DNA from: Panopea generosa
Taxonomy: Eukaryota; Mollusca; Bivalvia; Adapedonta; Hiatellidae
Direction of reading: 5' to 3'
DNA: 64,000 nt
Assembly (NCBI GenBank): GCA_029582155.1
Contig: CM055895.1
Span: 8,844,044-8,908,043, forward strand
Shown: positions 34,581 through 45,800 of the stretch, in pieces
How the letters are laid out: every line of letters starts with the position of its first letter
How positions within the stretch are numbered: the stretch's first letter is position 1
Notes under the pieces: generated by a model
Database searches by the model: none
Seen by the model: the letters and a program-made list of their open reading frames with translations, nothing else
Told to the model about the DNA's origin: nothing
Position numbers and translations under genes: made by a program

Positions 34581-34987
34581 ATATGCATAAATTTGAACAC
34601 TGGTAAAAAATAACAATGGATCTAGATTCTAGGTGGTATCATCCACTTGATTTATTTCTGAAAATAGAAAATAAAAAAATGGTACAAAGATAACTTTCAG
34701 TTTGACCATGACTATAAATAAGGGTAAAGGTTGTCTGCTGATTATCGTATCATTACTTGTGGTAGCTATGCAGCAGACTACCTGATGATCATTCACCTCA
34801 TTTATAAGGTGCTAGGACTTTTTATTTCGCTCCATTTTGAAATATTACACATTCTATTGGTCTGATTGTCTTATTGTAAATTGAAGCTTGGATAGTTCAT
34901 GGCTTTGTCATCCTCAATCAATGAAGTGTAAAGACAATGTTTATAGGTCAGTTATTGCATGTGACCTGATGATTGCTTGTTGGTAGT

Positions 34988-35130
34988 CCACCTATCACCA
35001 CTGAGGATGTGGTTTTAGCCCATTTTGGGCGATTCTGCTCATATTCGTTCTTGGGTCTTTCACCACCAATAACTGGATATGCAGTGTACAACCTTTCATA
35101 ATATGTTAAAAAGGGCATTAAACCACATTA
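34988..35130 (+). mobile_element. SINE family S1 relic
   Basis: Diverged body ending in caccaccaataactggatat and atgttaaaaagggcattaaa. Confidence 0.5.
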
Positions 35131-35454
35131 AAAATAACTTTGGCCAATCAAAATACATGTAATTGACCCAACGTGGGCTGTCTATCAAATTAGTCCATAA
35201 TCCAAACAATGATCAATATTGGTTGCTATGCCTCCGTTTTCCTTAGACAAACAAACGGTGTCTTAAGTAAACACTAACTTGTATATACTTTGACAAACAA
35301 TGCCATGTGGTCAGTTGGCAGAGCGATAGTCCTTCTCGCATCAGGTCAGTTTGTTTAAGATGTTGTGTATTGCTGCTGTACAAGCACACAATGTTGAATA
35401 CTCGGCCACTGTCATATAGTTTATTCTTACCTTTAACGATTTAAGCATAAAATT

Positions 35455-35925
35455 GTTTTTCTACATTTGGGTCATCATGACCAGACTCTCATGTTTATGA
35501 GCTCTTGTGGTTCCAGCTAAGTATAGAATCACTGCCAATCTCTGCAGAGGGGTAGGAATTCTCTGAATGGGTGTCCTGTTCATTTTATCATTTTTTGTTA
35601 TGTTTATTATTGTTGTTAAATTACCAACCCCTGTATGGTTCCAGGGAGCCATATGAGTGATGACAAGAATAGGATCACTGTGGCCCATGCATGTCATAAG
35701 AAGCGACAATTTAATTTATATGATAGAATTTGCTGAAACTCTGCAGTTCTGCAGGTATCAAGGTTCTAGGTTCATTCTGCATATTCATTTATTGATGTGT
35801 TTTTTATCTGTATCTTAATTTGTTGTTTTTGTACATGTATAGTGAACCTGGAATCTGCCGTTGGATCACCCGTAATGTGTTGGTATGCCATAAAACCCCA
35901 TTCAGCCATGGTTTTAGAGTCAGAT
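35455..35925 (-). repeat. Dispersed repeat R1, copy 1 (inverse copy at 60805-61260)
   Basis: The minus strand reads atgacatgcatgggccacag, then catatggctccctggaacca, cctacccctctgcagaga, a stretch containing gaacctggaatc-type wording and a final gttttatggcataccaacac. The second copy has the same order on the other strand. A similar open frame of about 65 codons exists in both copies, but it lacks any conserved start or end and changes look random, so it is treated as a repeat. Confidence 0.75.
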
Positions 35926-36310
35926 TAGGACCTTTGTATATCTTTGCAGATGCGTAGGATTCCTCCAAATTAGCTTAGTGTTTTATGACTTTTTGTCATG
36001 GTCATAGTTATCACTTGTCAACCAACAGTACCTCTTATATGTTGTAAGAGGAATCAAATTTGGAATATTCTATATCATTAGAACTTATTTATTCTTGGCA
36101 TGGCTTGGCTTTGATCCAGGTTTTAGTGTCATTGCGCATATTTATTTGTTGATATATTTTATTTTATTTTATTTGTATATCAGGTATACATGTATTAGGT
36201 GTCTTTGTATGTGTGAAGTGTCAGATTGGAATCTTCCTACCTGGTGGTGTTATATTTAACACAAACATTCTTGTGTGCTGAACAATGTGAAACTCAAATC
36301 CATTCATTTT

Positions 36311-36660
36311 TTAGCTCTAATGGCCAAAGACCAGAAGGGCTTATGCAATGGCACGTTGTCCGCCATCTGTTGTCTGTTAGCAGCACTTTCATTGAAATCA
36401 CTAGGTCTATTAAACTTAAACTTCACATGGATGTTTCTATTACTAGGAGACTGTACAAAAGTGTGTTTTTTTATCTGAAATTCGAAATGGCCACCATTAC
36501 TAAAAACAGTCCAAAACTTAAAAAAATCTTCTTCTCGTGAACCGCCCAACAAATTTTGAAAATATCAGTTTCTGTCACACATGTTCATATATGATATAAA
36601 TTATTTACATCAGCGAGAGATTGAAGATTCTGCAAAACAAAGGGGCGGGGATATATTGTG
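36311..36660 (+). repeat. Diverged tttttagctc-headed repeat
   Basis: Starts ttttttagctctaatggcca, with an agaagggcttatgc and gtccgccatctgttg wording typical of bivalve interspersed elements, and later aaaatcttcttctcgtgaac. The 3' end is not defined. ORFs on both strands here are not believed to be genes. Confidence 0.45.
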
Positions 36661-37404
36661 CCCTGCAAGGTGACTTTTACTTATACATAGGAATATTATA
36701 GAGAAAACTGATTTTTTTTCCTTTTTCGCATCCATGTGTACAAAAAAACTTGATTTTAAAATCTAAAGCAATTCTGCTTATAACAAATCCATAAGATTTG
36801 GTGATTGAAGTTTTGACAAATCAAGGGACTCGGATGTATACAGGTTCTGTTCAGGGACTAAATTTATTTTTAAAGATGAATGGTATGGGAATTTAAAGTA
36901 TTTCCTTTTCATAGCAATTAACTTTTTGTTCAGCATGGGTGTGGTGGGTTATTTATCCACAAGTTGTTAAGACGACCCCCAAAGAGGGTAAATATTGTGA
37001 AAGTCCAGTTATGTTAAAAGAATTCTTAATAGTGATATATTAAAGATTTATTTCTTTTACATTTTTTGAAAAGATTAGTATGCCTTTTGCTGTTGCTGTG
37101 GGCATTCCCATCACTGTTTACTGTTTTAATATGTCAATCATAGATAATATACAATAAACACTGATCTGTTTTGAATTTCAGACTAATTCCAGACTACATG
37201 TAATTGTTCATCTTTCCTTCAGTAGCAAAATCTATCCCATAACTACCGTACCTGTATATAGGTTAGATTTAATATTTTTTAAGCTTTTTTGCATGAATTG
37301 AAACAATGGAAAATGATTACATGTTTATAATAAATGGTTTGTGTAAGTGTCAATTTTATCAATTTTAAGTGTTTTGAGACTCCATAGATTATCTTTCCTT
37401 TTTT

Positions 37405-38134
37405 ATACCCCCGACAAACGAAGTTTGAGGGGGTATATTGGAGTCACTCTGTGGTCGGTCTCGGTCGGTCTGTCCGTTGCAATTTTCCTTGTCCGGAGCA
37501 TCACTTGAAAAGTACTGGATGGAATTTCATCAAACTTCATACAATGGTAGAATATAATGAGAGGAAGTGCAGTGTATAAGAAACATAACTCTATTCTTGC
37601 TAATTACAGAGTTATTGCCCTTTGATATTTTTTCTTGTCTGGAGCATAACTTGAAAAGTACCGGATGCAATTTCATCAAGCTTCATACAATGGTAGAATA
37701 TAATGAGAGGAAGTGCAGTGTACAAGAAACATAACTCTATTCTTGCTAATTACAGAGTTATTGCCCTTTGATATATTTCCCTTGTCCGGAGCATTACTTT
37801 TAAAGTACTGGATGGAATTTCATCAAACTTCATACAATGGTAGAATATAATGACAGGAAGTGCAGTGTACAGGAAACATAACTCTATTCTTGCTAATTAC
37901 AGAGTAATTGCCCTTTGATATATTTCCCTTGTCTGGAGCATAACTTTAAAACTATTGGATATAATTTAATAATACTTCATGCAATGGTAAACCATTTTCT
38001 GTCATGGTGGCGTTCGGGGGTATTCATCACCTTCAGTGATAGCTCTAGTTTAATAAAACTTCATACAATGGTAAACCATTTTCTGTCATGGCGGCGTTCG
38101 GGGGTATTCATCACCTTCAGTGATAGCTCTAGTT
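37405..38134 (+). mobile_element. Tandem-core element R-C with duplicated 3' end
   Basis: The head has the hairpin ATACCCCC / GGGGGTAT (37405-37436). Core units start at 37489, 37635, 37782 and 37929, a period of 146-147 bp. TCGGGGGTAT (38014-38023 and 38098-38107) is the inverse of ATACCCCCGA at the head. It is followed by a perfect hairpin ATCAC-cttca-GTGAT and the terminal CTCTAGTT. This 84-bp 3' terminus occurs twice in tandem, ending at 38050 and at 38134. Confidence 0.8.
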
Positions 38135-38351
38135 TCACACAATTTTTTTATATGAAATAAATTTGCCTTAAAAATTGCATTTACCGGAACTCTGCACAAC
38201 TCACAGTAAGAAATAAACATTGATGTCAATCATTATCAAAAGTATATGCTTTACGAAAAAAAAATGTTTTGCCAAAAAAATTAATATATTGCCAGTCTTT
38301 GTCAAGTAATCAGTACTGGTGACTTGTCACCATTTCTCGTATAAATAAACT

Positions 38352-38388
38352 TGGGTCCTCTGTGGCCGAGTGGTCTTAGCTAGGGAGG
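38352..38388 (+). mobile_element. SINE S1 head fragment
   Basis: GGTCCTCTGTGGCCGAGTGG followed by tcttagc, then unrelated sequence. Confidence 0.6.
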
Positions 38389-38389
38389 T

Positions 38390-39000
38390 ACCGTAAAGTT
38401 ACATAAAAACTTATGATATTTTTAAGAAAATTTGTAAGTTTTTACTTTGTGAAACGGTCTTTTTTACGTAAGTTCAACTTATGTAAAATTTTTATCCACA
38501 TATGCTTTGTACTTGTTCTACCCAGGAAGACTTCAAGTATGATTTGTAAAACTTTGTTTCACAATCAATGTAAAGTAAATAAGTTAATATAATAATATAA
38601 TTCATGCATATTGCTTTGGAGAGTTGGTAGATCAGATTTGGCAGTTTAAATGTATACCTGTGATACTTCAAGTAATCAATTATATTGGGGAATACAGGTT
38701 AAGTGTGAAGAGAGTGCAATAATGTTATGCCACAACATATTTTAGCCAATTGGTATTATAGGTACATGTAGATATAATAGTATAGTATGGCATCGGTAAA
38801 TTAGGATATATTTGAGGTTTGTATCAAAAGAGAAATCTTAAAATTATATGTATGAAGTTGAGAAAGGAGATATTTTATGCTGCACCTAATTGTTGTTATT
38901 TGTTGCGTTTTTTTATAATCATGCATAAATTATTAAAATATGAATTTTGTTTTGCTTTTTCTACCAACTGACTTTTAATACATTAAATGTCCAAGTAGCC
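38390..39000. other. Intergenic, no gene seen
   Basis: AT-rich sequence between UBE4A and the minus-strand gene. No feature beyond short tracts is recognised. Confidence 0.3.
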
Positions 39001-39198
39001 ATTACTGAAAATTGTGTCTCATTGTCATTCTTTTCTCACTGTTGATACAAGTGGAAAAGTTATCAGTTACTTGAGGAGATGGGTGTGCTGGAGTACTAGT
39101 TAACCTTCCAGAATCCATGGAAAGAGGGTTAGGTTAGCTAATTGTCTGCTAGCCCTCGATGGCATGAAAATGATTCTAAATATTCAAACAAACAAACT
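39000..39198 (+). mobile_element. SINE family S2 copy, headless
   Basis: From attgtgtctcattgtcattc through cagttacttgaggagatggg, gagtactagttaaccttcca and ctaaatattcaaacaaacaa. Confidence 0.75.
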
Positions 39199-39199
39199 G

Positions 39200-42100
39200 A
39201 CATATACATGTCACTGCATATTGAAACAGAATACATTATTTTTCCACCAAAGTACAGATTTGAATATTTTTGGCAGGGCCTTGATTTAAAACTTCTTTGG
39301 TGAAGCAGTGAAACCCAATTATTGCTTAAAACTGTGAACTGGAACTGCGGATAAAAAAAATTCCATAATAAAATGGAAAGATAAGAATCTTATATGGGTT
39401 TAAAGTTGGAATAGAAAATTCCATCCCAACTGTTTTTGAGAAATCGAGGCTCTGTCAAGTCCCTGTGAAAACAGTTATCTCCAGGGACAGAATTTTTTAT
39501 CCAAACCAAAAAAGCCATGAATTATTCTTTTTCATGCATACCAAACACATCGAGTTATATATCTAAATTTAATCCATCATATTTTAGTACGATTGTTTTC
39601 AAAATGTCAAATCACATGTATATAATTTATGTCATACATTTATCATTTTGCGTCCTAGATGGTTCCGTCACTGCACAAGAATTATTTTGGCCCTAGGGCA
39701 AGTTAGAAATTTCTTGCCCACATAAAAATGCAGATATTCTTACCTGGTATGCAGGAAAAAATGATTCTGACAGATCCAGTCTATGGGAGGAGCTAGCTTA
39801 TCATGGATTTATGGGATGGACTGGTCAGTATATAAGGATTTCTTCATTTTTCTGACCATTTGTTGAAAGACGTACGCTTTTATTTACACACATATCTGAT
39901 TTGTGGAATAGATAAACTACACTTCAAACAGTAAAGTTAAACATTATTATTTTATTTTTTGGCATTTTGAACATGATTAAAAACAAGGATAACAGTTAAA
40001 ATGTATGGGTGGTTAACGGGGATGGGCTTGTAGAGTACATGTCGGCAATCTGTCCACAGCTTCACAAGGAACAGTATTATTAAAATTCTTTCAAAAGTGG
40101 ACTAATTGGATTAAAAAGCAAGTGGCAAGTAAAGTATCTGTGCCATAAGCAAACAAAAAATATGAAATTAAAAATAATTTTTCACATGATGGATTATTCA
40201 TTTTAATTTTGGATGATGATAACTATCACCCACAGACGAATTAATTAGAAGTTTTCATGTTGCAGAAATGTATTTAAAAATTGGCCACAATTTTCCATTT
40301 ATCTGTAGTAAAATTTAAACTTTTAAATCAACTTTATTAGTATACATGTACATTAATGAGAATTTCAAATATAAAGTATTCTAACAATCTCCCAAATATT
40401 AAGCATTCTAACAATCTATTTTAACAATCTGTCAAATATTCTAACAATCTCTTAAGGCTTCTGGAAAAAGTGAAGCATTTTCTGAATTAAAGTTTCACCT
40501 TTCATATCAGAAATGACATTCTCTGCAGAGTTTTCTTTCAAAAGGTAATACTAGGGGTTGGACTTCTCTATCTTAAACACACAACTTTATTATTATTAAA
40601 ATATGCTGATTTTTCAGCATTGTAAATTTATTTACTAGCACATGAACTTTTTTTTTATCTCAAACATACAATCAGATACACAAATCTGTTCTCAGTAAAA
40701 CAGCAAATCCTTATAACAGGCATTCCAGAACTTAATCTAGCATAAAACTGATGTAGTTAATCTACATGTAACTTCTTGGTACATTCATAAATAGTTTATT
40801 GTACACTTGGACTACCATATAGTTCTAATTATTATGTCAACCTCTGAGCAAACATCAACAATAAACTTAAGATATAAAACAATGAAAAAATCAAATGACA
40901 AAAAAAAATACCTCCTAACTTTACATTCATTAACAAACCCGTGTGCAATATGCTTTCACTAAAGAAATTCCATATCTGTATAATATATTGAGCAAAAAGT
41001 AAATAAATTAATAAATAAGGATATTTGTAAGCACTATTTTTTTCCGTCAATGATAAAATTAGTTGTACATGTATTATGCAGTGTAACAGGTGTATATATA
41101 AAAAAACTTTTGTCATTACATAAATCACAAGAGTCCAATGTCCAATCTTCAGTTTCATTTGTCAGTATTTAAATAAAGACGGCAATTAAAAAAAAAATAC
41201 AATCGGCCCACAAGTTAAAAAAATAAAAACTAACTAATATTGCATTTAAAAAAAAACTACTGCTGGAGCATATTTTGTTTAGTTTCAAAACTTGAATTAT
41301 GACTGCTCATTCACAGTCAACAACCAATATTTTGATTTTTTAATTTTGTTAATGTTTTAAATGGAACTTAAGTCTTTACAGGGAAAGGGGCAATAATGCA
41401 TATATTTGGTACCGTATTTGGCACATTTATATTTATTTTTATAAATACAACACTCTATATATCAACTGTTTTCCCATACGTGTATATCAATTTTCCTTCA
41501 ATTGTGAAACAATCTATTACATTACTTAGACAAATCAGTTTCCAAGTCTCCCAGGGTAGAACCAGTACTTAACATGTGTACATATATATGTGACACCATA
41601 TGTAGCCCTGACAGAGGATTTGTCTAAGCTGTTATAACAGAGGATAAATACACTATGGTTTAATAAGTTTTTAGCAGTAGTTAAAATGAATGGAGTCACT
41701 ATCCTTTTCACCATATTATTGGCCATGTAAAACCCACCATCCATTTCCTTCTTATTTTATTGTGAATGAAACATTTTAAAGGATTGTCATTCCTAGAAAT
41801 ACCCAAATCAAAGAAAAATAAATTTAATTATTTATCGGCATCTTCAGTGTCAAAAATTCATTAGCAAAAGTAGAGGTCATATTTCATCCTAGAGATTTTG
41901 TTCTATTCAGTGTGTGCCCTGTTGATAAAGTGAAAGGAAACTTCAGAAATAATGGAATCATACCCTAATTTTCAAGCATTATTTTATTCCTAAATTCACA
42001 ATTCACCCATGACATACTTTTTAAAAATGTTTCAAATATATCAATAAAGCCATTCAAATCATAAAATGAGCATTAAAATAAGAAAAATTACTTTTTATAA

Positions 42101-42750
42101 TACAGTAAATTAGGTCCTGTATTTTTCAATCTCTCAATTCTTTTTTTTTTTTAAAATATAAAAATATCACAATAATTTAATACTTTGTAGTAATACTATT
42201 GTAGGCAATAAAAATGTTCTCTTATTAAAAAAATCATAACAAACAATCTTTTGCAGCAATAGTTTAGACTAAAGAGAATGAAAAATATCTAAACAGGAAA
42301 AGTTCTCTCGAGGAAAAAAATGAAACAACACACAGTTATGCAATAATTTAGATATTCATACATGTCCACTTGTACAATGATTAAACAAACAAATAAAATG
42401 ACAAATGGTAAACAGTTTAGAAATGCAAATTTCTGTTAAAACAAATGAGTATCCCAAAGCCTGGTTCAATATGAACACAACTGCACTGTCCAAGCACACA
42501 CAGCTTAGTTTCTAACAAAATAATTTAAGCAAAATGTTCATTCAGTAGTCAGAAAATTATTTTTTTACAATATCATTTCTGTAATGTGCTGACTATGCTC
42601 ACAACAGTTGTTTTTTTTGTTATAAGTTGCATTTAACTCTTCTAATGAGTAGTTTAGAAAGATACAATTTAACAAGTAGACATCTCATATAACAACAGAA
42701 GCCAGTTATTCTAAAAACTAAAATCAGATTTACATATCTTTCTCAAATTC
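39200..42750. other. Intergenic, no gene seen
   Basis: Very AT-rich, with short local repeats (tctaacaatct, 40380-40450) and scattered homopolymers. Reading frames here are short and unsupported. It contains the 3' flank of the minus-strand gene. Confidence 0.35.
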
Positions 42751-42758
42751 AAATACAT

Positions 42759-42764
42759 TTTATT
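42759..42764 (-). terminator. Polyadenylation signal of the minus-strand gene
   Basis: AATAAA on the minus strand, about 35 nt after the TAA stop of the terminal exon. Confidence 0.6.
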
Positions 42765-42798
42765 GTCAAGATGTTTATACATGGAGGGTAATTGGTGT

Positions 42799-42899
42799 TT
42801 AGCCAAGTATGGATGTATGTTCTCTCCGTACACTGTGTAAAACACGATCTCCAGAAATGCGTTTGTTATCTTCCCGCCATGCTGGACCTCCTTCCTGAC
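42799..42899 (-). CDS. Minus-strand gene, terminal exon
   Basis: Acceptor aattttcag, then phase-1 reading GQEGGPAWREDNKRISGD to a TAA at 42801-42799. The phase-0 frame is also open for 62 codons to a TAG further down (around 42717), so an extra upstream exon of another phase would change the C-terminus. Confidence 0.65.
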
Positions 42900-45800
42900 C
42901 TGAAAATTAAATACAGGTTGCCATGGTTACTTCTTATACAATTCTTAGCATATAAAATGTCACATCAGTTTAAGTTTTGATACTACTCTACATGCTGATA
43001 GCACAAAACTTGGGGATTAATAGATTCCAATGACCCTATAACATCTGACCACAGTGATGGGCTAGTGGAAGAATGTCCACCTCACTTGTTGGTTTGATTC
43101 CCAGTCTGGTCATACCAAAGACATGAAAAATATATTACTAGATAATGCCTTGCTTGACACTAAAACACTACAATACAAAGCACTGCACTACACTACACTT
43201 CACTGTACTGGACTACATTGTAATGCACTACACTACACTACAGTACACTGCACTGCACTAAACTACAAATCACTACACCACATTATACTGCACTAGAATA
43301 CACTGCAATGTACTACACTATACTGCAATGCACTACACTCCATTGGACTACACTGCAATGCAATGCACTACAATATACTACACTACACTACACTACACTG
43401 CACGGCACTGCACTGCACTACACTGTGCTGCATTGCACTGCACTCCTGCACTGCACTTGACTAAACTAACCTAACCTAAACAAAACTAAACTAAACTACA
43501 ATGTACTACACCAAACTAAACTGCACTAGAATACACTGCAATGCACTATGCTACACTACAGATCACTACAATACAAAGCACAACACTACACTACAAAACA
43601 CTACACCACACTACACTTCAAAGCACTACACTACAAAGCACTATACTAAACTACAAAGCACTACACTACAAAGCTCTTCACAACACGACACTGGACTGAA
43701 ATGCACTGCACAACACTACTTGGCACTACACTACACCACAACACACTACAAAGCACTACACTGCACTGTACTGCACTTTACTACATAACACTACACTGCA
43801 CTACATTACACTACAAAGCATTACACTACACTGGACTGCACTACACTACACCACACTACACTGGATTGCACTACACTACACTACACTATGTTGAACTGCA
43901 CTACACTACATCACACTTCACTGCACTGGACTACACTTCACTACATCACACTACAATGCACTGGATTACACTACACTACACACAAGACACTACACTGGAC
44001 TATACTACATCACACTACACTTGATTGGACTACACTATGTTAGACTACACTACAAAACACTACACTACAATACACTGGACTGCACTACATTACACTACAA
44101 TGCACTATACTATACTGGACTGGACTGCTCTACACTACACTATAAAGCACTACACTGGACTGCACTACACTACAAAACACCACACTACACTGGACTGCAC
44201 TACACTACAAAGCACTACACTACACTGTACTACACCACACTACACTGGACTGCACAATACTACAAATTATTACATCACACTACACTGGACTGCACTACAC
44301 TACAAAGCACTACACTACACTGTACTACACCACACTACACTGGACTGCACAATACTACAAAGTATTACATCACACTACACTGGACTGCACTACACTACAA
44401 AACATTACACCACACTACACTGGACTGCACAATACTACAAAACACTTCACCACACTACACTGGACTGCAGTATAAAACAATACACTACACCACACTGCAA
44501 TACAATACACCACAATACACTACATCACACTACACTGCACTACACTACACCACAATACACTACACAACAATACACTACATCACACTACACTGCAATACAC
44601 TACACCACAATACACTACATCACACTACACTGCACTACACTACACCACAATACACTACACCACAATACACTACATCACACCACACTGCAATACACTACAC
44701 CACAATACACTACATCACACTACACTGCACTACACTACACCACACCACAATACACTACATCACACCACACTGCACTACACTACACCACAATACACTACAT
44801 CACACTACACTGCACTACACTACACCACAATACACTACACCACAATACACTACATCACACTACACTGCACTACACTACACCACAATACACTACATCACAC
44901 TACACTGCACTACACTACACCACAATACACTACATCACACTACACTGCACTACACTACACCACAATACACTACATCACACTACACTGCATCACACTTGAA
45001 AATGGACTCAAGAGTGGTTCATTTAAACACTGCACTGCACTGCACTGCACTGCACTCAATCACACTTTACCTAGTAAAACATTAGCATTAACTGTCAATT
45101 CAGCAACACCAAATCACACTAAAAAAGGTTCAGTCATCCGAAATTACTTTTTTTTTTCATTTCACTTATATAGATTTAATAAAGTAGGCCCAACCTATAA
45201 AGAACCAATAGATCAATAGGTCAATTATCATGCTCAGCAATTGTTTGAGTGCTTCTTATAATAATATGATTTTTAAAATTTACCTTGAACTTGACTGTTT
45301 TGGCACCACCCCTAAGACCTCATGATGAATGGGGACAATGAAATTCACATAGGTATAAACCGTCATGTCAGCAACATCAAATCCCACCAAACATCATTTA
45401 CATAAGTCTATTAAGTCATAAGAAATAATGTTTTTTGTCAATTTCTCTTATATAGATTTGGTAAAGTAGGCCCCAACCCCAACGCCAAACTGTGAGACTA
45501 AGTGTCATGCAATTCACAATTTGATTCAACCTTAGGTAACAAAGCTGCATACAACATTTCATTACGACTGAGCTTATGGTTTTTGGGAAAAAAGTTGAAA
45601 ATGTGAATTGTTTACCAACACATTAATTGTTTTAGGCCCCACCCTGAAGCCAAACCGTGAGATCCAGAGACATGCAGTTCTTATTTTTTTTATAAAGAAC
45701 CCATATATGTCCATGATCATGTTCACCATTTGTTTCAGAGTGCTTCCTATAGCAAGAAGAAGATTTTCGAAGTTTACCTTGAATTTCACTATTTTGGCCC

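Noticed and set aside
44021..45085. 354-codon and 324-codon ORFs rich in His, Tyr, Thr and Leu
   Set aside because: They are translations of the CACTA/CACTG satellite. Both frames are equally open and no unique sequence is present.
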